The notes: generated by a model from the letters alone, not told the origin. A DNA stretch of 64,000 nt from Pardosa pseudoannulata (GCA_032207245.1 CM063503.1:111671768-111735767); one strand, 5' to 3'; shown: positions 47,869 through 63,204, counted from the stretch's first letter. A program made the numbers and translations.

Positions 47869-47898
47869 GTCAGCGCCCCCTACCTGGGACTTCTTAAC
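47869..47898 (-). repeat. Right terminal inverted repeat of the mariner-like element
   Basis: Reverse-complement partner of 46671-46701. TA follows at 47899-47900. The bases just outside (GT before the left TA, AC after the right TA) also match, so the boundary could shift by a base or two. Confidence 0.8.
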
Positions 47899-48027
47899 TA
47901 ACTTGTTTACACTACTAAACAAAATATCCACCTTATATTTGACCTCTTTGGTCCAAACTTCACATCTTTATCATTATTCCTTCCGTTTTTATACATTTAA
48001 AGTTTTAAAGTACTTTTGGTTCAAGCG

Positions 48028-48029
<2 letters not shown>

Positions 48030-48097
<68 letters not shown>
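48030..48097. repeat. (TA)n microsatellite
   Basis: About 67 bp of alternating TA, starting 130 bp beyond the right end of the mariner-like element. Confidence 0.95.
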
Positions 48098-48100
<3 letters not shown>

Positions 48101-49480
48101 CATTCATAAAAGAGTATGGATAGTGTATATTTGAGGGGAGTATATTAAAGAGCAAATTTCAGGAATTACTTATATTCTAAAGTATATATTGATTTCATTT
48201 ATGTATACAATATATATTTTCATGTATCTCAAGTAACATTTTTAGAAATATTTTTAAAAATAATTTATTAGAAAAGTAAACGGATTATAATACTATAATA
48301 TAAAAGCCTACTTAATATACCTTCCCAGATAGAAACTGTCAAAAGATAATTTTTAATTTATATTTATATAAGATATAAAGGAATTATAGATGAGAGCAAA
48401 TAAAAATAAAAGCAATGAAAACATTTTATTTATAATTAGAACATTTGATTATCAAACCCAAAAAATGTTGAAATGTTTAAGGAAAACAACTTAGTTTCTT
48501 CACATATTGAAAATAGTGGTATGGTGTATAAAATATTAAAGCCTTGGTAATTTGAAATATAGTGGTCCAAATTGAATGTTCTTATAATTGTGAGATTTTT
48601 ACTTACACACATTATAGGGATTCAGTTTTATAATTTATTTCATAGCATTACGTAAACAATATTGTTCAGTGTAGTATTTTGGTGAAATTAGATTTTAGTT
48701 TATCTTATCAGGATATTTTATATATTGTCTGATGTTGCACTGCTGCGTAAGAGGTAAGAATATTTTGTGTATTTTTCTTGTAATTAAATGTTTTATTGAA
48801 AGGATTTAATCGTTTTCCAAAATGTTCCTAGATATGAAAACCCCCCAGTCTTGAAATAATGTCTCAGATTTTCGAACTTTTCCATATTTTTATGAAATTC
48901 GCTTTCAAACTTCCATTACAAAACTCTTTAAAATACATTTTTTTACTACTCGGTTTCATCTGAATATTTTATATCAAAAACGAAGGAAAATTTTCCTTTT
49001 CCATTTTCTAATACAGGATTTTTTGTGCATAAATGATAACCTTGTGACTTCAAAAAATAAGGTTATTATAAAATATGGTGGTGTCTAACATAAAAAATTC
49101 ATGTATGCTCACTTTTATTTCTGATTTACATTCCTTGAAAATCCTCTTTCCTTGGACAAACTGAAAAAGAAAGCCTAAAAATAGTAGCATTAAGTCCTGA
49201 GTTATCTATTCCTTTCATAATAAAATTCAAAACCATGAAATGTTTGTTACAATAGTTACAGTCTTTTATAGTCTTATTTTTACAATGCTTATTTATCTGA
49301 ATAAAAACGTTATAGCATATATTTTTTGTGAAACCCATTTTTTACAAATATATTTAATAAAAAGTAATCTATAAATTTTTAATATATTTCTCTATTACTA
49401 GTTGATAAAGCACAATGTAAAACCTAATCAAAATATACAATATTACTGGTTATGAAAATATGTATATGTATATTTATATG

Positions 49481-49561
<81 letters not shown>

Positions 49562-52500
49562 AATACTCTTCATTGAAAATAAGAAATGTGTAATAACACA
49601 ATGAACTACACGGTACATTATTTTTGCTTGTTTGTAGATGAAATGTATTACTAAATAAATGATTAAAAATAGTTCTATATTATTACGGTATTAAAATAAG
49701 GAGTTCATTGTAAGCGATAGAAGAGTTTCTCGGAAAGATATATCCATACATTGTTATTACATTATTACTCTATTCATGAGTATTATTTAAACAACAGTTC
49801 AAGAAATTTCCAAGCTGAAAATCTTTTACTTTCTTTCCCGACCTTTATAAATCTCATACATAAATCGATACACCTCAAAACATAAATTCCTTTTTGTTCA
49901 CACCACTTCGGTTTTACTTGAAATACTATAAAAATATTTTTCTCTTCTGTGAGGAAATGGGTACCTTTTCCAGTTGAAAATCTAATTAAGGATATGAAAA
50001 ATGAACATACAGAAACCTTTATTTAATTATATTTTCAGCCTTTCTCCGTATTGCAATTTAGTGCACCGTTGAAATTTGCTTCATTTAGATTTTATTGGAA
50101 AGTTCCTTTCTTACATATGGATTATTTTTATACATTAGACTGAAATAGATTTTTAAAAAAACATTTTTCAGCTGGTACCAGGAATTTCTGCAACTTATGA
50201 TTTTTGAAATATTATCAAAATAAAATTATTTCCAAGAAAGTTTATTTGAAAATCCTTAAATGCTCCTTAATTTTGTTGCTCTCTTTCAAATTTTGTTAAG
50301 AATTGAGATATTATGCTTTTTAAGAAACCTATTTTTGAAAGGTGTGTTTCATTTATGCTCTTTCTTTTCTATGCTTTAAAAGCATTTTAAACAGAGCTTT
50401 ACTCAATTTAATAAATTGAATAATACCTCATAAACATTATAGATATACTTCCTCTATATATTTAAGAAGAGTACTTAAGTGCAAAATAATTATAAGAAAT
50501 GAGTCTGTTTTTATTGATTTCTTAAAGGTTAAGTAAAATGCACTTAATCCTTTTTATTCCTTTTTGTATGGTAAATCTTTCTTCTATGGATATAATAAAG
50601 TTCTAGTACGCAAAATATATAGCCTCTGATTTACATCGCGACCTTAAAAATTGTATTTCTTGGAGTTTAATACATTTCGCAAATATTTAAATTTAAAAAA
50701 TCAGTGCAAAAAAATTAACACAATTAAAACATTACACGTGTCTTTTATCTACTTATAGGCTGATGTATATAGATACAAACACTGATAGATATCTTTAATT
50801 TATAAAATATTTATTTCTTACCTTTAAATAATTTAATTTAAATCTGTAACTTTAAATCAATTTCACGTTTTACAATTACTTTAGATGCTTTTCTAATATA
50901 AAATAGAAGCTACTTTAATAGTTGCAACCACAATAATTATGCTATTTATATGAGTTTAGAATGAAATGTAAGTCCAGATATAACAGACAAGTAACATGTT
51001 TATTCAACATTTAAAACAGCTTTGTTTAACAAACTCATCAAATGCATTAAAAATTCATTTTTCGCGTAAATAGGTTGCAAAGGAAAAAGGGCAGTTAGTG
51101 TTGTCACACTTCGCTAAACTTCTTTAAACTCTAAAGATTCCTATTAGTCAATAAACAAGGTGAGATATTTTGATGATCTAATGATTTATGCTCCTTTGAA
51201 TACTTCGCTTACTTTCTTCTCCCCGAAATAGTCTTTTATAAAGGAAGGATGAATAGTTCATAATGAGCTAGTAAACAGCTCAGAACTATTTTTGTGAACG
51301 CCCCGAAAAGAAATGAATTCATTTCGCGTTTCATGACATTCCACTAAACTAATTTCTTGTAAAATATAAATTAACACTTGCGTACATGATTATAATATTC
51401 TTTGAATTTTGGTATCAGACGAAAATGCGACAACTAAGCAAACATGCACATATATATAAATATATATTCATAGAAATCAGAGGATAGTTAAAAGCAGAAA
51501 TAAAATCTACATCAGCAATTGAATGTGATGTCTAATGCAGTCAAACATATATTTATTATGAGTGATTCTCTGCCATTTATTCCCCTATAATTTACTAAGT
51601 TACTTGCCAATCGAAGTTTATTTTTCAAAACAAATATAAGCTTATAGTTGAACCACAGTGCTCAGGAATGATGCACATTGTCTAAGCATCAAGAGATGGT
51701 TAAATTTATATATATACTTTAAAAATACATGACATTTATTCTTTTCTGATATGTTCCGTACAACAGCCGCTTATTTCAAAAAATAATTTGCATTTGGTGC
51801 AATTCCTAAGTAAAGAGCAGGAGAAGAAGAAAATATGGAGTAGCCATGTTATTAAATACCAATTAAATAATAATATTCCAGAAGAAATGTTTATATTTAC
51901 CTAGAAACGTAAAATTTCTTTGATGAAAAAACAGCATCTTATATAAAATGGATATTTTGCTCCCTGTCTAAAAATAGCAATTGTATAGTAAGCATGTGTG
52001 TTGTGTTTATAACAGCAGTTTGACCAACGCTTTGAGGCTTGTTCAATCAGCATAAAAGCATAAAGGACATTAATTTGATAAACATGTGGATTAGCGAAAT
52101 TGAAATTATCACATTGTGAAAATATCTCCTTTATAGTGATAAGAGGAAATATTTTCTATAAATATAAAAGATTTGGTAATCTTAGTACTCAATAAAGTCG
52201 CTCTCTTGAAATTTATGTTCTATGCCGTACATTTTTCATATGTCAACATATTATCTGAAAACATTTTGTAAAGTGGAAGCAAATAAGAGAAAATGTACAC
52301 TGCTGAAAAAAAGAGTATAATTCTTTAAAGACATTTTAAGTACGATACCCTTTCTCTTCAACACACTCATTACAGCACTACCCAAGAATGATTCATATAT
52401 TTGTAAATGTGCACATCTTGAAAATACACTGAAATTGACAAAACATTTAGAAAAGACTTACAACAAAGGATCTACATAAAAAGACTCACAATAGGTTTCA

Positions 52501-55239
52501 AAATAGTTCTTCTTTAGACACAAAAGAACAGGTACACAATCATTTTACCTGTTTCATATTTTATAAACAATAATACATATTTACCTTACTGAACTCTAAT
52601 GCGCACTTGAAATCCAAATTAATCCATTTCTAAAATTGAAATGTTTGTTAATGTTTGGATTAACATAAAAGTTCTCCCTTTTCTTTAATTATACAAGGTA
52701 AAATTATAATATTAATAAATATAAATGTAAGGAGTTGTTTTTTTCCTGTAATTTATGAATTCGTAATGCTATCCTAAGTTTACAGTAATGTTTTAGTGTG
52801 TGTGTTCATTTGTTTATCTGAATTACTATTATTAAAATTTTTCTAAGGGAAGGTTACTTTAATTGAAAAGTATTCATTAAAGACCACTCTAAATGTCTTC
52901 TTACATCCATGATTGCAGTGGAATTCATAACTAATAACAGATAGTACGATAACTCTCAGCCTCTATCCGGCTACCTAAAACTTAAGACAAAATAATAGTC
53001 AAGGACTTTTTGTAGTTCCTTGCATAAAAGCAACTTTTCCAAATATGTTTGACATAAATGTGAAATGACTGTCATTTCTGCATTATTATGCATTTTTCAC
53101 TTTTTCATAAATTTACATTTCTTTCATGGATGTGACAAAAGAACAGCAGATACTTGTGCAAAATATTTTTCATTTTGACGCATTATCAATGCCTAAGGAA
53201 GAAAATCTGAAAATATTGAAGTGAAACAAGTTACAAATATTGTTACAGCTGCTATTTTGAAGAAACAGACATGACTTTGTTTGAATATTCTGATGTGAAA
53301 TTGATGCAATCTATTCATTCACGTCAACAAAATATCTATGTTATAACGAATTTCATTTCTAATGCAATAGTTCCTTCAAATGAGAACTTTGAAACAGTAG
53401 AAATTACACAAATTCATAACTAGCACTAAAATTATGCCGGGAAGAATATTTTTTACTGCGCTAGATATTTTTACTTATATTTCATTGTTTCAGTACATCG
53501 ATTGGAACAATCAATACAGTTTCATAAAAGAAATCAATAATATTTTAAAAGAACATGCATTTAAATATTTTTACGTATCCCTAATTTGCTTTTATTAAAT
53601 GCTTTAGTTTAGTTTAATTTTTCTTGGATAGTAATCTAAGCTGAAACTTCTACATCCGATTAAAGTTATACTTAAAAATACATTTCATAAAATTCTCTAT
53701 TTTAAAGAATACTTTTATATAAAATTTCTTTTGATATATTTAAATTATTTCTAAAAGAAGTTAGATACTGTGATCAGCATAAGAAAGAAATGGCTTTAAA
53801 AGAGTACTAGATTTTCCTCTACGAAAAATGAGTAGAAGAAGTACTAATTATTAATAAATAAATGAAAAATAATTTTGTTGAGTAGAAGTAAATTTTACTG
53901 CTGTTAGTTTCCAGAGCTTAACTGATATTCCTTCATATTAAACTCAGGCTTGGCTTCTCTCCAGGAGACCCTTTATAATTCTTCAACTTTCTGAGTAAAC
54001 ACGATATTTTATGTATTTCTTCAGAAAGAAATTTTCAGCAGAATAACAAACTAAAATGGATAGAAAAAGTGCTCTAAAGTAAAATATGCATACTCACAGT
54101 TTAAAGTGTGTAGTAGAATAGAAAACAGTTTTTAATAAAATGCCTGTATAATTAAGATATATTCTTGTGATAAAATCTGTGTCACAAGAAAGTTATAAAA
54201 TACAAGTAAGTTGTAATAAGTAAACAAAAATTACCGTATACTTGATAATCATTTTTTCTCGGTATTTTTCATTTGAAATACTAATTGGCTCAGAAGACAT
54301 TTTAATACTTAATTTATAAGATCTTTATAAGATATTGTACATAACAAAGAGTTTTTTTACTCACAAATCATCAGTTTATAAATTTTGAATAACGGCTTTA
54401 CCTATTAAATTATCTATCAAAATAAAAATAAAAGTAATATGTAAATGTTGTGTATGTTTCTTGTAAGGCAAATTTGCTCATAAAAAATAAATATTTTAAA
54501 TTGTATCATCCTATTAGTGTGTTCTTATATAAACTAAAAAATAATCTAACTAAATTATAAGTTTTGTAGGTATATTGTTGCAATCACGTTACACATTACA
54601 CTGTAAACATGTAAAAATTTATATCATTTGTAGAATATTATATTTATTTTAAAACAATAATTTTTAAGGGATTTTTTAAAAATTATTCTGTTATTAACTT
54701 TAGAAAGTTTATAATATTACAATGAATAAAAATATAAGGTGAAGGGGAGGAAGTAAGTCATATAATGTGCAATATACAATTTCAACCAAACATAATAAAT
54801 TGGTAAGTAATTTCCAATACCTTGAAATTTACTGTCAGTTTGGGGAATTTTTTTCAAGCCTGTTTGTTGTTTATAGCTAATCTATTAGTCTGTGGGTAAA
54901 TTACAAAAAAGCAACAAAAATAGTTTGACCTTTAAATTTAAGAAAAAAAAGTAAATATATGCAGTTTTATCTTGCATCAGTTTACATTTGGATATAGAAA
55001 AGTTTAATTATGAAATGGAAAGAAAAGTTCTGAGCTTATTAATAAAAATGTGGCATTTTTTGTATATAAAGTCAAAGGAAGAAAATAACATAACAAATGC
55101 CTCAACCTGAGAAATATAAATTACAAATTACTTCTCCCCAACGACCGATTTTAGGGCAATTACAATGATTTACAATTAAACTTATTAAAAAATCTAAACA
55201 AAGATAATTCGAAGTATAAATTATTCCTCATAAATATAG
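48098..55239. other. AT-rich non-coding sequence
   Basis: Aside from the compound microsatellite at 49459 nothing is recognised; all open frames are short and without family resemblance. Confidence 0.6.
49459..49560. repeat. (TA)n-(TG)n-(TA)n microsatellite
   Basis: A (TG)10 core at 49500-49520 is flanked on both sides by TA runs. Confidence 0.95.
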
Positions 55240-56560
55240 TTAGAGAGTCCTTCTTATCAAACTACTATGGCATAGATGTTCGTAGCCGTTCGGAATCGCC
55301 TTTAAGCAGTAAATCTCGGTCTCGTTAGCCCTTGAGTTGCAAAAGTAGACCATAGCTCCACAAACTAAACTAAACCTTATCAAACTACATTACATTCCCA
55401 ACACAACGTTGAATTTTTTTCCGAGAGATTTTGTCAACACCCAATTACTTACGACAATCTCATCTATTTTCTCAAGCCTCGTTTCTTTAAATTCTTTATC
55501 TTTAATCATTTGCTGCATATATGATTTAAAACTTTTAAATGTTTGATTACACAAATCCAGTGACTGCAAAATGTAGGAGGAATGTAAATCCAGAATTAAG
55601 ATTGTTACGCAATTTACGGACCATTTCAACAAGCATAAGAGTCGCTTGAGTAAAATGCTCCTCCCAATCAATAAGATCTGGTCTTTCAACTTACAAGGAT
55701 GTGATAAAGATTTTCTAAATAAAATTTTCAAACACTTCAGTTTCCCTCAGGCCATCGATTAAGCTTTCATCTCTTATTCAACATATTCTACTCTTCTTGG
55801 CAAGCCTTAGAAAAAAACAATCATAGATTAAATTAAAAAAATATATGTTTTCCTAGGGATTGGATCACCATCATAGGAACTCTACACTGAAAGGATAGAA
55901 AGTTGATTCTTCATTTTCAGCTTTTGTGTAGTGAAATTATCATGACACAATATGTCATTAATCAATAAATGAAATTTAGAAATTGGCAACAAAAAGAAAG
56001 CTTGGAGAAGATAATAGAAAAGATGAGACATAAGGATCATTAAAGATAGGGATAATATTGTGTTTGATTTATAGAAATAAAATATAGATACTGATATTGG
56101 TAATGTCAAATGGACATTTTATGGTAAGGCAAGCAAATTCCAATGGGCAAGCATAGTCCAAAAGTCCATATACTAACTGGAGAGACTTCCAAGGAAAAGT
56201 AACACATGGCCATTCATACGAAGAGTGAGTACTCTAAAAGAATGTTGGTATTTCATTGAAACACTGTACCAACTCAAACAAGGAACCACCAAGAGTACCA
56301 ATCGAAGATCGCTCCTTAAGAAAAAGATAATGTACCCCAAAGAGGGATCAAGAAGGTGAGTATGGTCAGGGGTATAGACAGGAATTGAGAAACAGAAAAA
56401 AAGGAGGTAGGCAGGGCAAGTGGTAGCAAGATCGGCATGTTGAAGATGCCTTATTTGAGGCTATATGGACAGAAATCCTAATTCAAGATTCAGCGGATAT
56501 CTCAGCTTTCTCATGCCATAACCCATGTGTTATGGCAAGGGTCTTCATACTCAATTCATA
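55240..56560. other. Unclassified base-richer block, probable old transposon debris
   Basis: Composition is clearly less AT-rich than the flanks. The minus strand carries broken frames, for example one over 55390-55731 and, in another frame, ERPDLIDWEEHF at about 55660-55690. A 9-bp inverted repeat TGCCATAAC/GTTATGGCA lies at 56514-56537. None of the frames is long or conserved enough to name, and no terminal repeats were found. An old retroelement or composite insertion is possible. Confidence 0.4.
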
Positions 56561-59500
56561 ATGTGTTTAAGTTCATACTTTATTCCCACTCTATCTTCTT
56601 TAAAACAAGTAAATTCTTCGATAAATCTAATTCAATTTAAAATATACTTTTCGTCTCAATTTTGTGACTATATTGTTTACTAAATTTTTTTTACTATAAG
56701 AATCTAATCATAATGAATTTTGGACATTAACGTATATCTTCTAATCCTAAAACGCAATTTTTGTAAGCTTTCTCACAAGGCAACCCAGATTTTATGTATC
56801 ACCTTTTTTTGTTGCTGAAATCAAAGGAAGATATTAATTAAATATTATTTAGTAAAGTTTCTAACAGAAAGATGGGTACAAAGGAAGATTTTCCCGTACT
56901 TAACCAACTTGTTAAAATGCATTGATCTCTTATTGAAAACTGTTAAGTGTCAGTGTGTCATATAACATAACTTACGCAACACAGATAACATTTATCTTTT
57001 AAGTGTATAAATAACAACATCATAACAAATAACTTACTATTGTATTTTATCGAAAACATTGACCTTTCAAAGAAAGATATTAATTTAGGTATTTTCAACG
57101 TGACTGCAGACATAAAAACAACAGATATGACTTTGAAACCTCCCCAAGAAGTTCCTTCTTACACCCGTGGGCTCTTGTGAGTAAATGTACTTAGATATGA
57201 AGTTTCAATCATATTTCACAGGTGGAATCGAATGTAACAAAATGCTATATAAAAGGATTACTTCACTTACGTACTTACTCTAAAATTCTAAACATTTTTA
57301 CAATAAAAATTGATAGCAACATAAACTAAAAAGTATTTAATTATTAAATATTAATCTTTTTAGTATAAGAATGAAATTTGTCATGTATAGGAGGTATATC
57401 CTTTAAAGTTTAATGTGAAGTCTATACATTAATATCTTCAGAAAAACTATATTTGTGCAGCTCAGTTTTAAAAGTCAAACACAAAATAGAATTTTTTCTA
57501 AAGTTTTCTTACAGCTTAGGACAAAATCGATAAAAAAAATCTTTATTGTCTTAAGATGATTGATGTGGCAAAACTGTAGAGAATACTTTTATCTCGCAGA
57601 ATCTTATTCCAGTGAATGTTTTTTTTACCATGTAATTAATGACAGTCTAACACAAGAAGCTGGAAAATAACATCTATAAAATTAACTTAATGTCCATCTA
57701 AACCTTTTCTTTTTTTCTATTAGCATATGTTAGTCAATTTCATAAAACAAATCTGATGCACAAGACAAAAAATTATTTACGGAGAAGTATCTCCTGTGAG
57801 CACTTTCATGCTGAATCTTTTTTTTTATCCGACTATTGCATCATTTGTTGCACAATCATTAAATACTTGAGCAAATTTATTCACACAAAACATATTGATG
57901 GGGTTAAAAACTGTATGCCAGATGTAACGGAAAAAGAAGACCTTTAATAAACATTCTAATTTAATCATGTTTTTTGCTATTATTGAACTTACTTAATTCT
58001 TATTAGCATATTGAATTTACAAAATTGCAGGCCATTGTTTGTAAGACAGGCATTGCAGAGTACCTGTAAATGCTTATTTATGACTGTATTCAAAGAAGAA
58101 TCCCTAAAATAGTATAGTTTATCTTGGTATTGTGATTAAATTAAATTAAATCATACTTGGACAGAATACAAACATTAGGAAGTGAAAACATACATGAAGA
58201 ATTCGGGATACCCCCAAAAAGTTCTTTTGAATCTTGGAATTAGTTGGTGTTATGAACGCCTTATAAAGTATTGGGATCGTATTATCTGTCTCAAAATCTT
58301 ATATAACTACAAATTCAAACCCTGGAAGATTTCGAGCTATCCCATTGCTAGAAGTTTGTAGGCATCAAAGTAAGCCTACAGATGTCCATTCCTGAAAAAG
58401 GGTCGTATTTAACTATCATTTTCAAATTTGTAATGTAGAAACTGTTAGTTAAAAACATCCCCATAAATAGAATACAGAAGTTTGAGAAGTAACACTTTTC
58501 CTTTTCACTACTTTCTAGTTTGACACAAAGGAAATCGTTAGACTAAACAAATTACTAAACCTTTTTACAATGGTATGTCCCGAATGTTTATTCAAATAAT
58601 TTAGTTAAAAACTGTTCATCCTGTTGAATAAAATAAACTTCAATAAAGTTAACTTCTGCCTTTTTTCCCAATTTATTTCTTGAAATTTGGTCAATAAATT
58701 TACATAATGTGAAATATAAATATAACTTCATTTGGAAAATATATGTGAAAGAAGAGTAAAATACTTTATTTACTCTTGGATTATAAATCAAAAACAAACA
58801 TCCAACCCTTACTGATAAAATCTGGATTAAAAATCGAATTATAATCCTCCTAAATTGAATAATTTCAATAAATATCACTTGAGTCTACATATCTTAATAT
58901 TTTATGAGAATCCCAGAACCCATAAATATCAATAATATCCGTAAAAAGGGAGAAAATTCGAATTTTTGAAATTTCATTACCTATACATATGTTTTATGAC
59001 TATCAAGAAAGATTTAGATTTGTGTATTCGAGTTTTAAAGAAAACTTCGTTGAGAACTTTCATGGAAGTTTTGTTAAAAATATAATTGTTGTTAAAATTT
59101 TATATAAATAAGAGCTATTTGCCATATTGCCACAATTTTGTTTGAAGCCTAAGAAACATCTTTTACAACTCAAGTACTATTTATACGGGAACTAACTCTT
59201 TAAAGTGAATTACGAATGGATACAAATATCATTATCGCAATGCTCTGCACATTCATTGACTTTGGTACCGAAAGTGATTGAGTGAGCTAGGATTTTTTTT
59301 TTTTGGCACAAGATCCAGAAAAGGACAAACTACTTCAAGTGTATAGAGACGACGGAAGACAAACGATACAAAATACAGAGCCAAAACTTGTAAAGAACAA
59401 AGCATAATAAAAGAACAGGAGTGAAAATTCAAAAATAAAACTAGGTATGAAAGAATAGAATTAGAAAGAGTAGACATATACAATTTAAAATCCTAATTGC

Positions 59501-62500
59501 CCTTAGAGAATGTTGTACTGAAATGCTCCACTTTACTCAGGATGAAATTGTCAAGTTTTCTTATTGACAAAAATAAAATACTATGTTTAAAAATTATATT
59601 TGAACTCTGATCTTCCTAAATATGTTTTCTTAGTTGGTCCTTACTTTATATTTAAGAACAACCTCAAAATTTTCTAGTATTTAGTTCAAGTAAATACCAA
59701 TCAGAGTTTTCGCTTTACATTTCTTCTTTTTCATTCCCCTGGATGTTCTGATACAAACGAATGCATTTATCCTAGGTCAATGACTTCATTTCGTAATTAC
59801 AAAACTATTCCAACAATTCCAAGGGAAGTAAAAGGGAAGAAGACTTATTTCAACATCTTTAAGGATCTTTACATGTAGAAGTTTTGTCTAAACCAGAAAA
59901 AAATTTTGGGAGAGAAAACTGTATCAGAAAATTAATCAAAAAAGGACTTCAGAGACTTGAACATCACTTCAGATATAGCTTGAACTTGATTTTGAAGTGA
60001 GCCTGTCATAAATCTCAAACTAGAATTAAATGAAGCTAAAATAAAGTCTGAAATCTTAATAGAAGCAGTACTCGTCTTTTTTAAGCAGCAAGTTAAGCCC
60101 TCCTTCAGAGAGAATTAAGCATATGGTTTCATCAAAATCATTCTAATTAACTAAAATCTGAAAGGAGATATTTATACAGTTTTGAAAGAAATAAAATCTC
60201 AAACGGGCTGTACTTTTTACATCCAGCGGCAACTATACCACAAGTTTGAAAGAATTTACTGGGAGGCGTAATTTTCTCTTCTGTAAACAATGCAGAAAAT
60301 GAATACGCCAACTAAATCAATAATGTTCATTATTAGGGGGCATATAAAAAACTAAACTTTCTTTTTAGTTTTATTGAACTAGGCAATTTGGGGTAAATAG
60401 AATTTTAGCATAAAACTTTGTTTTACTAGAACAATTTAAATTACAACTTTAAAAAATGCACTTATACAAATAAAAATGTTACGTCAATAAAAGGCTTTAA
60501 AATACACTGCGAGACTGAGAGTTATGCTAAATTATTTCTTGCTTGACCAAGATTTACTATGAGTTACTAATACATGTACGTAATTGTTATTATACTTTTT
60601 AATGCAGGAAGATTATTTTTTATAATGTGAGTATTTTTGACTGCTTCTCTTTGAGCGTGCTTGTGTGTTCTATGGTGTATTTTAATATTCCTTTTTAAGA
60701 AATAAAGTAATCGTTTAAAAGTTTAGACCTTTGTTCCTATAAAGTCATCAAAGTGTTTTAAATTATTTCCAAATTTATTAAAGAGTACAATTTAATCAAA
60801 ATTAAAGTATTTACTTTGAAAGAAACATATTAATATTGAGACTTAAATTAAACTAATTACGTACCCAATGAATAAATACTCTTATTTCATTAGGTGGGCC
60901 ACACAGCAGATAATATTATTTCAATCCTCTTATATTACTAAAAAAAATACACTAATTTCCCCCTATTTTTCAGTTCCTTTGGTTTGCAGAGTTTATATCA
61001 GAATTCTCTGATAATATAGTGTTAGTGTATGAGATTGCAAATCAAGGCTACTCTATTTTTTAGATCAGATTTATTCTATATAACAATAAAAATTATACTA
61101 TTAAGTTATTAATTTCGGAGACAAAGGAATTAAGTACTTAGATCTATTTTATTTTAAAATCTTAATCTTTTATAAAAGACATGAGAATTTTGGTTTAATT
61201 TGTATAACTAATTCTTATGATAGTATTCTATAAAAAATAAAAAATAAATTAATATAAAAATTCATGAGACCATTCACAAAATGGGGCTGCAATACATAAT
61301 TTAGACAACTTTCATATCTTTTAGGAAATTAGAATAAAATACTATGAATTGCCAAAGGAAATGTCAATGTCAGTTTCCATAAGTGTTACCATAGTCTGAC
61401 ATCATAGACGTAAAAGATTTATTAGAGAAATTTATTTTTTATGATATTTTTTTAGGAATCAATCTAATCATTTGTCATTATACTAACTTATAGAGTAAAA
61501 ATTTTAATACATTTTTTGAAAATCCCAAATACTATCATCTAATTTTCTTAAAGGTGGTTTAAAATTATTATCTATGTTTTCTACATAAATCTGAAATAAG
61601 AGCAAATCAGACAGTGTATAATTCAAAGAATTATAAGCGTTTTCATTACACTCTAATATCACTACAGAAATTAATTACACATTACTTATAAACTTAGTAC
61701 AAATTTCACTTATATAAATGATAAAAAATATTAAAACTAAAATAGGACTGTTTTTAAAACAGCTCTAATTAAAATTTAAAAGAAATTTTAAAGAGTGATA
61801 TTTTTCAGATGTAGGTCCTTTTTAAAATAAAAGATTTTTTCCTCTTCTACTTTATAGGCTCATATTTTATGCATTATCCGTTTTCTGCCAAATTTAAGTG
61901 CTAGAATCATAATTCTTACAATGAGAGAGCGGTTTCTCTTTTATGACCGATAAAATCTCTTTCCCTTCATTTCTCTAATTATTATTCGCAATGCGGCCCA
62001 TAATCTCTTCACAATCTTGGGAAATAAGTTATTCATTATCATTACCTGCGTAATGGAATTGGTCTGAAACTCAAATATCTGAACCGCGGTTTTATTTAGT
62101 GTAGTAAAAGCCAAGTGCTAGAGCCTCATGATATATTTTGCTATATATGTCGGTCCAAAGGCTAAAATTTCAGCAATATTAAGATTTACATGCCATTTAG
62201 ATTACATATTCAATCCTAAGAATATGAAATTTAAACGAAATCATTTTTTCTTTTTCAGTTTGGGATACTTAGTAAATCTAAACTTTTAAAGAGTAGTTTA
62301 CATTTAAATATAAAAGCAGTATAAAGGATAGGAAAATTAAATACAAGTCTCGAGTACTCCATGCTTATTAAAGTTATAATAGATTTGAAAATTTTCCTGT
62401 TAATATAAATATGTATTTTAAAACTGAATAGGTTACATTTTTAACAATATTTTCAGAGAACTTTTAACTTTATTTTTATTGCATTTAAAAGTTTAACATT

Positions 62501-63204
62501 TAAATTTATAATCACATCAAGTTTAAAAATCTACAGTTACTCTGAAATCATAAACAAACCTTTCAGCTGTTTCAAAATCAAAATTTACCCCATTTGCATT
62601 TTATTTAAATCTACTTTCTTAGCATTTTTCTATTATCCCCTAACTCGTACAGCTACGTGGAATAACGTAAAAGATAATTTTTTGAAATTTGTTCAAAATT
62701 CACGTAATTCTTTATGTTTCGAAAAATTCCTTACTGGCTGCATCAGTTTACTTTACACTGATATTTTGATCATGTATTTTAGTATTTGTCACTGTTTGAT
62801 TAGTAGAATAAAATATGTTGAAATTTATATAATTTTTATTTTTATACTATGTTTAGTTTTGCTTAAAAGATCTTTCAGATGTTCTTATAATTATAGTCAT
62901 TTAAAATAAAAATGCTACTCAGTTTGAGTAAAAATTATAACTATTTCTTCATAGAGAAATTCGTTAAAATTAAATATATCTCTATGATTAGTAGCATTCA
63001 GTTCTAGTAATTGATTCTATTATGTATCTGTATTTTTGATACTACTTTTTTAATCCTATTGATGTAACCAGTAAGAGGACTCATTTCAATGTGCCGGAAA
63101 GCTTACTGATAAATGTTTTTGTGTTTTGATTTTAGCTTATATTTTTACCAAAAATAGATCAATTGAAGCATGCTGTTTTTTGTTTTATTTTGCTTGGGCT
63201 TGAT
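56561..63204. other. Intron directly upstream of exon B
   Basis: AT-rich. A base-richer unique patch at about 61905-62110 (around TTCGCAATGCGGCCCATAAT) is non-coding and might be a conserved regulatory element. A 6-bp stem GTAGGC/GCCTAC sits near 58360. No exon is recognised. Confidence 0.55.

Larger units (their letters stand above)
46671..47898 (-). mobile_element. Decayed mariner-like transposon, both ends present
   Basis: A 1228-bp element is bounded by imperfect inverted ends. The left end is GTTAAAATAGTCCCCGGAAG and the right end read on the minus strand is GTTAAGAAGTCCCAGGTAGG; both continue to a shared CGCTGAC. It is flanked by TA on each side, the target duplication of the Tc1/mariner superfamily, and its length is normal for a mariner. 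The TAGTCCCCGG core resembles mariner ends. Inside, on the minus strand, lies a relic transposase. The region is clearly less AT-rich than its surroundings. It sits in the stretch between receptor exons A and B and is certainly inactive. Confidence 0.85.

Noticed and set aside
55260..55370. tRNA-derived SINE suspected from a base-rich tail
   Set aside because: No convincing A box or B box and no poly(A) or simple-repeat tail.
55390..55731. 113-codon minus-strand open frame
   Set aside because: No family recognised. A different frame in the same stretch looks equally protein-like (ERPDLIDWEEHF), which suggests decayed transposon sequence and not a gene.
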